From positions 3,772,501 to 3,836,500 of the forward strand of contig NZ_CP155618.1 of the NCBI RefSeq assembly GCF_031128465.2: DNA of 64,000 bases, given 5' to 3'. The notes below the pieces were generated by a model. It saw only the letters and a list, made by a program, of their open reading frames with translations, was not told where the DNA came from and searched no databases. This document shows positions 1-8,181 of the stretch, in pieces (position 1 is the stretch's first letter; every line of letters begins with the position of its first letter). Made by a program: the position numbers and the translations under genes. The DNA comes from Mariniflexile litorale (lineage in GTDB: Bacteria; Bacteroidota; Bacteroidia; Flavobacteriales; Flavobacteriaceae).

Positions 1-523
1 CACTATTAATTATCATTTCACTTAAATAATAATTATCTGTTTCTGGTTGGGTATACATGATATATATACTTGTTTTATCTTTGGTGAGTTCTTCATTATC
101 GTTTATCCAAACACCAGATAAAATAGCAATTTCAAAATATTCTTTTAATTCATTATTGTGCTTTAAAAAAAAAGGCTTGTCTATAGATTCTGAAAGAATT
201 TTGTTATCGTTTTTAAAAACAGTGATTTCTGAAATATAATCTCTATAAAAGTGTTTATAGACTATAGTGTCTGCTTCGAATGTGTTTATAACACTACTAT
301 TCATATTAGCATAGGTTTTAATTTTCACCTTAAAACCATTGCTTAATACAGTGTCTGTTATGGTTTCAGAATAGGTTTCAGGAAAATATTTTACTATTTC
401 TAGCACACCTATAGAATCTTTAAACTTTTCAACAGATGTTTTTAAGCTGTCCTTTTTAGTTTTTCCACCAGTACAACTTAAAAAAACAAAAACTATTAAT
501 AAAAAATAAATTAACTTATTCAT
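1..523 (-). CDS. Putative lipoprotein, 3' end outside window
   Basis: The reading frame opens with ATG at 523 and stays open for 174 codons to the left edge, so the C-terminus is missing. The N-terminus has a short charged start, a hydrophobic stretch and a lipobox ending in LSC at about residue 19, followed by GGKTKKDS, as expected for a Bacteroidota lipoprotein exported across the inner membrane and lipidated on Cys. The remainder is rich in charged residues, Tyr and Ile with no motif I recognise. It lies 10 bp downstream of the dnaX stop on the same strand and could be read through from dnaX. Function unknown. Confidence 0.7.
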   Translation of the reverse strand, partial: MNKLIYFLLIVFVFLSCTGGKTKKDSLKTSVEKFKDSIGVLEIVKYFPETYSETITDTVLSNGFKVKIKTYANMNSSVINTFEADTIVYKHFYRDYISEITVFKNDNKILSESIDKPFFLKHNNELKEYFEIAILSGVWINDNEELTKDKTSIYIMYTQPETDNYYLSEMIINS

Positions 524-533
524 TTATAAATAT

Positions 534-2261
534 TTAAACATCTAAATCAAACGTTTTTCTTAAAAGATCTATATTAGGGTTTTTCTCTTTAAGTTTCTCA
601 AATTTATCAAGGGACGTGTATGCATATTGCTTTTCCATTTCTTCGTTCACAGTAATAGATAAGCTAATATCAAAATTACTTAGAGTCTTACGAATATACA
701 GCATCAGGTCGTATTGGTTACGCTCTAATTCTACTTTGTTGGTAGCGTTAGGATATTCTAAATGAACAACAGTTCCTTTTACTTTTGGAGTATCAATAGA
801 TAGAATAGATGCTAAATTATGCTTCCCATCTTTTTGAAGGATTTCTATAAAGGCATTCCAAGTTTTAATTAAATCGGCTTCAGTAAATGGTTCTGACGGT
901 AGATTTTCTTCATCTATTACAACATCCATTTGTTTTATAAGATGTTCCTTCTTAAGCTTTAAACTTTTTAAAGATAGGCCCGAAGCTCTTTTTGAATCTT
1001 GCTTTAATTCAATTTTTACAGGTTGATTATCCTGAGATTTATTTAAATTATTTAAAGTTTTATGTGATGTTTCAGTGGTTTTTGGTTCAACCGAAGCAGA
1101 TTCACTTTTCGTTTTATTTGGAAGTGTTACCGGTACAGGTTTAATGCCTTTTTTATGAAAGTACGAAGCGGGAATTATGAAGTGCCTAGAATTTTTTTTT
1201 TCTCCATCGAAAGTGATAGAGGCAAGTTGCATAAGGCATAACTCAATGAGCAGTCGTTGGTTTTTACTGCTTTTGTATTTCAGATCGCAATCATTAGCGA
1301 GATTAATACCCTGAAGTAAAAACTCCTGAGAAGCTTTTTGCGATTGTTCTAAGTATTTCTTTTTTGTTTCATCGCCTACTTCAAGCAATTCTATGGTTTC
1401 GGGTGTTTTACTGACTAACAAATCTCTAAAATGAGATGCTAAACCAGCAATAAAATGATGTCCATCAAAACCTTTTGAAAGGGTTCTGTTAAATTGAAGT
1501 AGTAAATCAGGAATTTTATTCTCTAAAATAAGGTCGGTGCTTTCAAAATAAGTTTCGTAGTCTAGAACATTTAAATTTTCGGTAACCGCTTGTCTCGTTA
1601 AGTTTTTACCCGAAAAACTAACCACACGGTCGAAAATAGAAAGCGCATCACGCATAGCTCCATCTGCTTTTTGAGCAATGATGTGTAGCGCATCGTCTTC
1701 AGCGTTGATTCCTTGTTCTTCTGCAATGTATTTTAAATAGTCTTTTGCATCTTTTACCGTAATCCGTTTAAAGTCAAATATTTGACAACGTGATAAAATG
1801 GTTGGTATAATTTTATGCTTTTCGGTAGTAGCAAGAATAAAAATACAGTGTTTTGGTGGCTCTTCTAATGTTTTTAAAAAGGCATTAAAAGCAGCCTGAG
1901 ATAGCATATGTACCTCATCAATAATATACACTTTATATTTCCCCACTTGAGGCGGTATACGAACTTGGTCGGTTAAACTTCTAATATCATCCACCGAGTT
2001 GTTTGATGCCGCATCGAGTTCGAAAACATTGAATGCAAAATCTTCATTGCCCGTTTCGGAGCCATCACTATTTATCATTTTAGCTAAAATACGGGCGCAA
2101 GTTGTTTTACCAACACCACGAGGTCCTGTGAACAAAAGGGCTTGTGCTAAATGATTGTTCTCAATGGCATTTAATAAGGTGTTTGTAATAGCCTGCTGAC
2201 CCACAACGTCTTTAAACGTTTGGGGCCTGTATTTTCTAGCCGATACTACAAAGTGTTCCAT
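534..2261 (-). CDS. dnaX: DNA polymerase III subunit gamma/tau
   Basis: Clamp-loader ATPase of the replicative polymerase. Walker A GPRGVGKT is at residues 46-53, Walker B/DEVH around 111-120 and the SRC sensor motif near 157-159; domains I-III cover roughly the first 350 residues and a charged tau-specific tail follows to residue 575. The four zinc-binding cysteines found after Walker A in most DnaX proteins are absent: the segment between KMINS and ELDAAS has no Cys. From memory this is usual in flavobacteria. An uninterrupted run of ten A (coding strand) lies at codons 354-357, at the junction of the ATPase core and the tail; see findings. The start ATG at 2261 is 17 bp from a good -7 box. 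Confidence 0.97.
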   Translation of the reverse strand: MEHFVVSARKYRPQTFKDVVGQQAITNTLLNAIENNHLAQALLFTGPRGVGKTTCARILAKMINSDGSETGNEDFAFNVFELDAASNNSVDDIRSLTDQVRIPPQVGKYKVYIIDEVHMLSQAAFNAFLKTLEEPPKHCIFILATTEKHKIIPTILSRCQIFDFKRITVKDAKDYLKYIAEEQGINAEDDALHIIAQKADGAMRDALSIFDRVVSFSGKNLTRQAVTENLNVLDYETYFESTDLILENKIPDLLLQFNRTLSKGFDGHHFIAGLASHFRDLLVSKTPETIELLEVGDETKKKYLEQSQKASQEFLLQGINLANDCDLKYKSSKNQRLLIELCLMQLASITFDGEKKNSRHFIIPASYFHKKGIKPVPVTLPNKTKSESASVEPKTTETSHKTLNNLNKSQDNQPVKIELKQDSKRASGLSLKSLKLKKEHLIKQMDVVIDEENLPSEPFTEADLIKTWNAFIEILQKDGKHNLASILSIDTPKVKGTVVHLEYPNATNKVELERNQYDLMLYIRKTLSNFDISLSITVNEEMEKQYAYTSLDKFEKLKEKNPNIDLLRKTFDLDV

Positions 2262-2277
2262 TGAATTATTAAAGTAA

Positions 2278-2285
2278 CAAAGTTA
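2278..2285 (-). promoter_or_regulatory. -7 box for dnaX
   Basis: On the minus strand this reads TAACTTTG, matching the Bacteroidota sigma-ABfr -7 consensus TAnnTTTG, 17-24 bp upstream of the dnaX ATG, which gives a very short leader. No clear -33 TTG is visible at the expected spacing, so confidence is moderate. Confidence 0.45.
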
Positions 2286-2565
2286 AAAATTCAATTAAGA
2301 ATTATGAATTATGAATGGAGAATTTAGAAGGAGTTATTAACAAAAACGAAGCTTATATGCTAATATGTTTTTGTTAAATTTGTATAAAAAATCAACTAAT
2401 TTCGTTTAAATGTCGATATAATCAATTTAAAGTGACAATATCTTAAATAGTAAAACCAATCTCCCCAAAACAAAACAACTTTCAGTTTAAAAATTAACTT
2501 ATCAATAGCCCTGACCCTCCCGATGCTTCATGTGGGTAACGCCCAAATTTTAATTATTTTATTAG
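2286..2565. other. Intergenic region between dnaX and rnpB
   Basis: No convincing gene. It contains AT-rich degenerate runs of the AATTATGAATTATGAAT type, and one perfect inverted repeat with arms TTAACAAAAAC (2337-2347) and GTTTTTGTTAA (2367-2377) separated by 19 bp. The repeat could be a hairpin or a protein site upstream of dnaX; nothing in the sequence decides between these. Confidence 0.4.
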
Positions 2566-2597
2566 TTGGTAATTGCCCATTAAGTATTGTACTTTTG
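2566..2597 (+). promoter_or_regulatory. rnpB promoter (-33 TTGG, -7 TACTTTTG)
   Basis: TTGG at 2566-2569 and TACTTTTG at 2590-2597 are separated by 20 bp, fitting the Bacteroidota promoter pattern TTG-N(about 19)-TAnnTTTG. The -7 box ends five bases before the 5' strand of RNase P helix P1 at 2602, which is the expected distance for transcription starting at the mature 5' end. Confidence 0.75.
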
Positions 2598-2601
2598 CGG
2601 C

Positions 2602-2930
2602 AAGTAAATCGCCTTATCGCTTTCCGTTTTTCGGAAGGAGGAAAGTCCGAACACCGTAGTGCAACATAGTGGCTAATAACCACCAGCCGTGAGGTTAGGA
2701 AAAGTGCAACAGAAAGTATGTACAGGTCATGCTGTAGTGAAACCAGGTAAACTCTATGTGGTGCAATGTCATGTATACCAACGTTTGAGGGCGGCACGCT
2801 CGATTGTTGGAGGGTAGGCAGCTAAAGTGTATTGGTAACAATGCACGCAGATAAATGATAAGGGCTTTTTATATTTTAAATTCATTTTATAAATATAAAA
2901 ATGTACAGAATTCGGCTTATAGATTTACTT
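2602..2930 (+). ncRNA. rnpB: RNase P RNA, bacterial type A
   Basis: Catalytic RNA of RNase P, which removes 5' leaders from tRNA precursors. The conserved core is plain: GAGGAAAGTCCG at 2638-2649, AGTGCAACAGAAAG near 2704-2717, the GTGAAACCAGG and GAGGG blocks further on, and the 3' signature ACAGAATTCGGCTTATAG at 2905-2922. Helix P1 is formed by AAGTAAATC (2602-2610) with GATTTACTT (2922-2930), which fixes both ends. A promoter directly precedes and a hairpin terminator directly follows, so it is a single-gene transcript. The minus-strand open frame across it is a shadow. Confidence 0.96.
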
Positions 2931-2940
2931 GTTTATAGAT

Positions 2941-2971
2941 AAACCCTTTTTGTGAATTCAAAAAGGGTTTT
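2941..2971 (+). terminator. rnpB terminator
   Basis: Perfect 11-bp stem AAACCCTTTTT / AAAAAGGGTTT (2941-2951 with 2960-2970), an 8-nt loop and a short T run, beginning ten bases after the RNase P RNA 3' end. Confidence 0.8.
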
Positions 2972-3177
2972 CCATTTTAAATAGGATAGGGATTTTATTA
3001 AGTTAATGACGCTCCATTTTGCTAAATAAGTATTTATTTATTAAATTGATATAGGGAATAGTAACCAAACAGAACTAAGTATAGGAAAGGAATATTCTGC
3101 TTTTTTTAAGTATAAGTATTAAATAACTGAAAAATTAATACATAAATTAAGTAAAAATTTTACAAAAAAAAGAGGCT

Positions 3178-3185
3178 GTCTGAAA
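3178..3185. repeat. Target-site duplication, left
   Basis: GTCTGAAA directly abuts the left inverted repeat of the IS and is repeated exactly at 4947-4954. The same eight bases occur once in the uninterrupted copies of the 137-bp repeat. Confidence 0.9.
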
Positions 3186-3242
3186 GAGGCCACTGAAAAA
3201 CATGTCCTATTTTGATCGGCATCGTTTTTTGGACAATAAAAA

Positions 3243-3282
3243 AACGCTTATAACAGGATTTTAAACATCCGTTATAAGCGTT
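3243..3282. terminator. Bidirectional terminator hairpin inside the IS
   Basis: Arms AACGCTTATAAC (3243-3254) and GTTATAAGCGTT (3271-3282) pair perfectly, with an inner GGAT/ATCC pair. T runs follow the stem on both strands. It lies about 100 bp after the transposase stop and would end the transposase transcript as well as block transcription entering from the rnpB side. Confidence 0.75.
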
Positions 3283-3384
3283 ATCTTTTTTGAACTGTTT
3301 TTATTTTTAGGCTCTACAAGTTGCTTTTCGACTTATGTAATTATATAAGTTGTTTTTTTATAATGCACATGTAGATTTCATTTT

Positions 3385-4833
3385 CTATGTCAATTTCAGT
3401 ATTCTTTTTAAGTTTACCGTAAAAATTGCCATTGCTCCTTGCATTTGCATATTGTCAATCCCATACGATACTGCCCTATTATAACCATGTGCATTTTTCA
3501 GCTCACTGTTTTTGGCCTCTATCTTGTATCGGTGTTTTGCCTTTTCTTTGTAATATTCTGTTTCTTGAAAAGCCATTTGGTCCTGGTGCAACTCTGATTT
3601 TATGGATACAGAATACGTTTTTGTCTTGGCGCCCTCTTTGTAACAGCCTTCTTTTAAAGCACAGGATTTGCATTTTTCGACATCAAAATAATAAGTATCT
3701 ACTTGGTTTTCCCCAATATTTTTTTTGCCCTGACGCGCTTTTCGTATTGCCAGTTGCCCTGCTGGGCAAACAAACCTATCGGCATCTTTATTATAATCAA
3801 ATCTATCTTCATCTTTTCTAAACCCTTGTGTTATCGAAGGGTTTAGTCTTGCCACCATTTTAATGTTTTGCCCATTTGCGATCTTAAGGTTTTCTTTTCC
3901 GGAATAAGCCGCATCTCCAATAATGGTATCCACATCGACTCCGTTTTCTTGGCTGACCCCTAAAAGCTTGGGCAGTTCCGGCCCATCTCCTTTTTCCCCA
4001 GATGTTACTACGGCCGCGGTAATGATGCGTTCTTCGGTCATGGCAAAATGGGTCTTGTAGCCAAAGAAGGAGCTATCGGCGGATTTATGACCTGTTTTGG
4101 CATCAGTATCTTTTGATAGCGTTAAATTTTCTTGAGCATCCTCTACGGTTTCTTTTAACAGGTTTAATTTTTCTTTCACAGCAGGTATGGAACTTATGGA
4201 CGGTTCATTTTCTATGCGTTTTTCTAACTCTTTGCAATAGGTCAGCTCCTTTTCCAGCTCATTGTCGGTATTCTTTTGGGGCATACGTTCCTTGAACTCG
4301 TCGTCAAAGGCATATACTGTTTTTCGAAGTAGCCTTGAGCGCTCTCTCAATGCTTCAATTACTGAAAATGGATTGGATCTCGATAAGGTATGTGTGGCAT
4401 CAACGATAATTGACCTCGAACGGATGATGCCTTTTTCGACAGCTATGGTCACCGTTTTGTTTATCAACAGGTTTAATAGGTCGGTGTCCTTTAATCGTAG
4501 TTTTCTGAATTTTGTCAACGAACTGGGGTCGATGACATCGTCTTCTGGGTTCATGTCCAAAAAATATTTAAAGGACATATCGTAACGCGAACGCTCCACC
4601 ACATCAACATCAGAAACGGTGTAAATTGTTTTAAGCAGCAAATACTTGAACATTCGAACAGGACTTTCTGCCATGCGTCCATTATTGGTGCAGTACTTGT
4701 TCAATAGCTCATCGTAGATAAATGAAAAGTCTATCAAATCGTTAATTTTTCTCAAAAGATTGTTCTTTGGAATAATCAAATCGTATAACGAAGAATGCTC
4801 GCTGAACGCTATTGTTTGTTGCTGTAGTAACAT
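3385..4833 (-). CDS. IS1182-family transposase
   Basis: DDE transposase of 482 residues. The N-terminal DUF772-type region contains NNGRMAESPVRMFKYLLL near residue 50. Catalytic acids fit D in IIVDATHT (about 146), D in IGDAAYSG (about 310) and E in IEAKNSELKNAHGY near the C-terminus. A cysteine cluster (CKSCALKEGCY) lies at about 390-400, as in other IS1182 transposases. It is the only gene of the element, intact, with ATG at 4833 about 110 bp inside the right end. The family assignment rests on overall sequence likeness from memory. Confidence 0.92.
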   Translation of the reverse strand: MLLQQQTIAFSEHSSLYDLIIPKNNLLRKINDLIDFSFIYDELLNKYCTNNGRMAESPVRMFKYLLLKTIYTVSDVDVVERSRYDMSFKYFLDMNPEDDVIDPSSLTKFRKLRLKDTDLLNLLINKTVTIAVEKGIIRSRSIIVDATHTLSRSNPFSVIEALRERSRLLRKTVYAFDDEFKERMPQKNTDNELEKELTYCKELEKRIENEPSISSIPAVKEKLNLLKETVEDAQENLTLSKDTDAKTGHKSADSSFFGYKTHFAMTEERIITAAVVTSGEKGDGPELPKLLGVSQENGVDVDTIIGDAAYSGKENLKIANGQNIKMVARLNPSITQGFRKDEDRFDYNKDADRFVCPAGQLAIRKARQGKKNIGENQVDTYYFDVEKCKSCALKEGCYKEGAKTKTYSVSIKSELHQDQMAFQETEYYKEKAKHRYKIEAKNSELKNAHGYNRAVSYGIDNMQMQGAMAIFTVNLKRILKLT

Positions 4834-4946
4834 CTAAAAACCTTTATGATTACAGCTAAATATACAAAAAAAAAGAGCAGAAAACCTAGGGTTTCTGTTC
4901 CTTAAATTATTGTATTTATTCCTTAAAGGACTTTTTCAGTGGCCTC

Positions 4947-4954
4947 GTCTGAAA
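4947..4954. repeat. Target-site duplication, right
   Basis: GTCTGAAA immediately after the right inverted repeat, identical to 3178-3185. Confidence 0.9.
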
Positions 4955-5096
4955 AGTGTATTTTATTTACTTTGTCAGGTTGGGCTTGTCGAAACGGATA
5001 TGGATTATCAATACGTTTAAATATTTCGACAGGCTCCATATAACACAGAATAACACTTTTCAGACAGCCTCTTTGAATATTGTTAAGATGATATAC

Positions 5097-5888
5097 TTAA
5101 CTAAAATTTATTTTTGTACATGTTTCTCCATACACATGGGATAACACTATTTGAACAGCTTTGTCTGAGGTTTCAGCATTACCAATTATAACGCCGTTAT
5201 CTAAAACATCTCCATTTTCAGTCCAATCAAATGCTTTATCATCTTTTGATTTATTTATAATAGTACGTTTGCCTTCTTTAATACTTACTCTAAAAGATTT
5301 ATATTCTTTATTGTATTCAACTCCTGCAGGATAATAAGTTTCAGCATTAAAGAAAGATTCTCCTTTTGAAAACAAGTAACATACACAGTTACCTATCTCA
5401 CTAGCTTCAGAAACTCTTACAGTGTTATTAAGAATTATTTTCCATTCATCTTTTACTAAAGCAGTAACAAGATTCATTAAAATAGTACCTTTTTCAGCAA
5501 TCTTACCTTCTATTTTAGATTCGAAGTTAATAAGCGCAGATATTGTTCCAGCTCTTTTCTTTTGTGACTCATAAATAATTTCTCCAACAGACATAGTGAA
5601 ATTATAATTATGATTTTTTAAATTTTCTGATAATTGATTAGAAAATTGATCAAAATCTACAGTTGATTTATTTACCACTCCTGTTAGCCCAACATAGGCA
5701 ATATTATTTTTATAACTACTATCAAACAGTGATAATATATTGTTTACATCTTTTGTTACTCCTAATTGATTAGAGGCTTGAATGTAAGATTTTAATAAGG
5801 TAGAGACTTGCTTTTCTTGTGCAAATCCTGTAAAAAATGACAATAGAGTTACTGCCATTACTAGCTTTAAAATTGTAGGTTTTTTCAT
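5097..5888 (-). CDS. Exported protein of unknown function
   Basis: 263 residues with a signal peptide (hydrophobic stretch to residue 23, cleavage likely after GFA before QEK). The first half, with ASNQLG, ILSLFDSSYKNN and a VALVKDEWKIILN-type ending, resembles the NTF2/SnoaL-like fold in layout, but no catalytic residues can be identified. The second half has Cys in NCVCYL and GETCTK that could form disulfides. It is transcribed alone toward the palindromic repeat copy A and ends 22 bp from it. Function unknown. Confidence 0.75.
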   Translation of the reverse strand: MKKPTILKLVMAVTLLSFFTGFAQEKQVSTLLKSYIQASNQLGVTKDVNNILSLFDSSYKNNIAYVGLTGVVNKSTVDFDQFSNQLSENLKNHNYNFTMSVGEIIYESQKKRAGTISALINFESKIEGKIAEKGTILMNLVTALVKDEWKIILNNTVRVSEASEIGNCVCYLFSKGESFFNAETYYPAGVEYNKEYKSFRVSIKEGKRTIINKSKDDKAFDWTENGDVLDNGVIIGNAETSDKAVQIVLSHVYGETCTKINFS

Positions 5889-5962
5889 TTTTGGGGATTA
5901 TTAAGTTGATTTTTTAAAATATTAAAGAAGCTAATATATAAAAAAGAATATTAGATGCTTAA

Positions 5963-6505
5963 TTAATTTTGAATTTCAAAAAAACTAAACATATTACCAC
6001 CATAACTTTTTGAATAGCTATAATTAATTAAGTTTGATAAATCGGTATGTTTTGAATGTTCTACAATAAGTAAACCATCTTCAAGTAGCAAATTGTTTTT
6101 AAATACTAATTCTGGAATTTTAGAAAAAGCATCGTCTGTGAAGTTGTAAGGAGGATCTGCAAAAATGATATTAGCTTGAAAATTCGTTTTTTCTAAAAAT
6201 GTAAATACATCACTTTTAATAGTTTGTATAGGCATTTTAAATTCAGAAGCTGTTTTATTTATAAACTTGATACAGCCAAAATCTTGATCAACACACGTGA
6301 TTTGCTCGGTGCCTCTAGAGGCAAATTCGTAGCTAATATTACCTGTTCCAGCAAAAAGATCTAATACGATTAACTCGTTAAAATAAAACGTGTTGTTTAT
6401 AATATTAAACAGCGATTCCTTGGCCATATCGGTAGTTGGGCGCACCGGTAATTTTTTTGGTGCTACAATTTTTCTACTTTTATATAATCCTGATATTATG
6501 CGCAT
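5963..6505 (-). CDS. rsmD: 16S rRNA (guanine(966)-N(2))-methyltransferase
   Basis: Methylates G966 of 16S rRNA in the 30S subunit using S-adenosylmethionine. The N-terminus MRIISGLYKSRKI and RPTTDMAKESLFN are typical of RsmD; the SAM-binding motif DLFAGTGNIS lies at about 49-58 and the catalytic DPPY motif at 117-120. Length 180 residues is normal. Its ATG overlaps the stop codon of the preceding DUF3822 gene by one base, so it is the last gene of a three-gene operon starting at 8053. Confidence 0.95.
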   Translation of the reverse strand: MRIISGLYKSRKIVAPKKLPVRPTTDMAKESLFNIINNTFYFNELIVLDLFAGTGNISYEFASRGTEQITCVDQDFGCIKFINKTASEFKMPIQTIKSDVFTFLEKTNFQANIIFADPPYNFTDDAFSKIPELVFKNNLLLEDGLLIVEHSKHTDLSNLINYSYSKSYGGNMFSFFEIQN

Positions 6506-7332
6506 TAAAAACTTTTAATTAATGTAAAATTACTATGATTTGTTTTTGGTTGTGAATCTATACTGTATTTATAAGGATCTTCTCTGTTGCCCAAAAATAC
6601 AAATCGAACGTATTTATATGCTATCTCATATAGTTCGTCTTTAGCATTAATGTCTCCAATAAAAATTAAAGATATTTTTTCAGGGTTTAATTCTAATTGT
6701 TCTAGGGTAAATAGTACGTAATAAATAAAATCTTCTTTAGTGTTATATTCAAACGTATTGAATAATAGAAGTTTTGTGTTATTAATTGCAATTAACTCAA
6801 AAGACCCTTTGTTTATGTTTACATATACTTTTGGAATGTTTGAGTTTTTTTCAGTAAGTAAGATCTGTTCAATTAAAATTGTAGAAATGTGTTTATATGT
6901 AAAAGATCCAAAATGCTCATAAATAAAATTGTTTATGTTCACATAGGGCACATATACATTTACACTATCATTTATTAAAATTTCATCAAATGTTATAAAA
7001 TCTGTTTTTAATATTTTAGAACCAAACTTTAAATAATCTGCTAAACAATCTTCATTAAATAAGGGTTTTGGAACTAAAGCAGATAAATTGTTATCATATA
7101 TAACATTTACTTTAGAAAAAGTTTCTTCTAAAAGATTTTCATTTTCTAAATGTTCTTTTAAAGCATCTAAAGTTTCTAACGGATTTAATTTTTTATCAAA
7201 ATGAATTTCTTTTAAAAAAGTGATTGTATTTAAATCTCGATTTAGGATACAAAAAGAAAGTCCACTCAAACTTATTTGAATGGACAATTCTAGATTAGTT
7301 AGTTTGTTAAAAGTTTTATTCGTTTTCGCCAT
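6505..7332 (-). CDS. DUF3822 family protein
   Basis: A flavobacterial protein of unknown function, usually found next to rsmD. The product looks cytoplasmic with no signal peptide; the phrase LELSIQISLSGLSFCIL near the start and the LYNTFEYNT-like stretch in the middle are typical of this family, which has an actin-like ATPase-type layout without clear catalytic motifs. A longer frame opens at 7353, but the internal ATG at 7332 (MAKTNKTFNKL) is preferred because it matches relatives and shortens the overlap with the upstream gene to 17 bp. Translational coupling with both neighbours is likely. Confidence 0.85.
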   Translation of the reverse strand: MAKTNKTFNKLTNLELSIQISLSGLSFCILNRDLNTITFLKEIHFDKKLNPLETLDALKEHLENENLLEETFSKVNVIYDNNLSALVPKPLFNEDCLADYLKFGSKILKTDFITFDEILINDSVNVYVPYVNINNFIYEHFGSFTYKHISTILIEQILLTEKNSNIPKVYVNINKGSFELIAINNTKLLLFNTFEYNTKEDFIYYVLFTLEQLELNPEKISLIFIGDINAKDELYEIAYKYVRFVFLGNREDPYKYSIDSQPKTNHSNFTLIKSF

Positions 7333-8053
7333 AAGTTTTTGGCCAGTTCCCAATAGTTATAACTTCAGACATAGAGCCTACTTTTAAAACATCTCCATTA
7401 ACACCATCTACTGAAACCACTTGGTTTTCTTGAACCACCATATCTGGATCTTGATCGTATAAAATAACATCTTTTTTAACAGATGCTTCAAATACAGGAA
7501 TATTTATATCATTTTGTCTTAAAAGACCCGCTTCTAATTTGAACTTTTCTCCTGGTTTTCCAACAGGTACATTCATCATGGTTTTGTATCTCGTAGAATT
7601 TTTAAATAAGGAATCTTTTACGGGAACATAGCCTAATATATCAACTATAACAATTTCTTTAGTTGTATCTACTCCGTAGCGCTTAGTTAATTCTTGATCA
7701 ATAACAACAGAGTCACGACGTTGAGTAATGGTGAATTTAGCCGTTTCAATAAATTTAACCAACTCGTCAAAACTATCGGTAAACTTTCCGTTTACTTGTT
7801 TGTAAGCTAACTCAGAATCTCTAATATCTATTAAATTCTTAATTACTTGAGCGTAACGCTTATTCTTTTCTTGATTAAATAAAATAGGTGTATAAACAGA
7901 CATGTATGTTTGGTAGCCTAGAAAAGCTATTAAAACCCACAGCGCTATATTTATAACGGGCTTGAATTTTGAAGGTATGTATTTATCAACTAACTTAACC
8001 AAGCCAATTGTAAGCAGTATAGCTGCCACAGCAATAAGAATAAATTTCAACAT
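7316..8053 (-). CDS. Membrane-anchored protein of unknown function
   Basis: 245 residues. Two hydrophobic segments at residues about 3-20 and 33-50 (KPVINIALWVLIAFLGYQTY) anchor it to the inner membrane, followed by a soluble region with a helical start (NKRYAQVIKNLIDIRDSELA) and a long beta-rich part. The YKQVNGKFTDSFDELVKFI stretch is reminiscent of pilin-like or secretion-associated pseudopilin tails, but no prepilin cleavage site is seen. First gene of the operon with the DUF3822 gene and rsmD. Conserved in flavobacteria as far as I recall; function unknown. Confidence 0.8.
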   Translation of the reverse strand: MLKFILIAVAAILLTIGLVKLVDKYIPSKFKPVINIALWVLIAFLGYQTYMSVYTPILFNQEKNKRYAQVIKNLIDIRDSELAYKQVNGKFTDSFDELVKFIETAKFTITQRRDSVVIDQELTKRYGVDTTKEIVIVDILGYVPVKDSLFKNSTRYKTMMNVPVGKPGEKFKLEAGLLRQNDINIPVFEASVKKDVILYDQDPDMVVQENQVVSVDGVNGDVLKVGSMSEVITIGNWPKTYGENE

Positions 8054-8093
8054 AATCGTTTTTTAATTTAAATAGTTTGTTAAAGGTCTTTCG

Positions 8094-8101
8094 CAAATCT
8101 A
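8094..8101 (-). promoter_or_regulatory. -7 box for the rsmD operon
   Basis: On the minus strand reads TAGATTTG, fitting TAnnTTTG, about 41 bp upstream of the ATG at 8053. No good -33 element was found. It is divergent to the -7 box at 8149. Confidence 0.4.
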
Positions 8102-8148
8102 CAATTTTTTTTTAATCGTAAAAATCTATTATCGGTAAAAATCATTTC

Positions 8149-8156
8149 TATCTTTG
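8149..8156 (+). promoter_or_regulatory. -7 box for the RecD-like helicase gene
   Basis: TATCTTTG matches TAnnTTTG, 26 bp upstream of the ATG at 8182. The two -7 boxes in this 128-bp spacer face away from each other. Confidence 0.5.
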
Positions 8157-8181
8157 AATAATTTATAATTTGTAAGTATTA

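Larger units (their letters stand above)
3186..4946 (-). mobile_element. IS1182-family insertion sequence (1761 bp)
   Basis: Terminal inverted repeats GAGGCCACTGAAAAA (3186-3200) and TTTTTCAGTGGCCTC (4932-4946) match over 15 bp and are flanked by the 8-bp duplication GTCTGAAA. One transposase gene fills most of the element. The insertion disrupted one end of palindromic repeat copy A. The transposase is full length and the ends and duplication are perfect, so the insertion looks recent and the element potentially active. Confidence 0.93.
3169..5074 (-). repeat. 137-bp palindromic repeat, copy A, split by an insertion sequence
   Basis: Outer arms are AAAGAGGCTGTCTGAAA (3169-3185) and CACTTTTCAGACAGCCTCTTT (ending 5074, given here only as arm). 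Removing the IS and one target duplication restores a 137-bp unit that matches copies B (46990-47126) and C (52923-53059) in inverted orientation. The inside holds a second nested inverted pair around TTCGACAGGCTC (5025-5036). It lies between rnpB and the convergent gene ending at 5097. Probably a MITE-like element also serving as a bidirectional terminator. Confidence 0.85.

Noticed and set aside
2528-2797. Open frame of 89 codons on the minus strand
   Set aside because: It overlaps the RNase P RNA gene, whose conserved core and pairing are clear; the frame is a shadow.
3426-4585. Several plus-strand frames within the IS
   Set aside because: They are antisense shadows of the transposase; translations show no domain.
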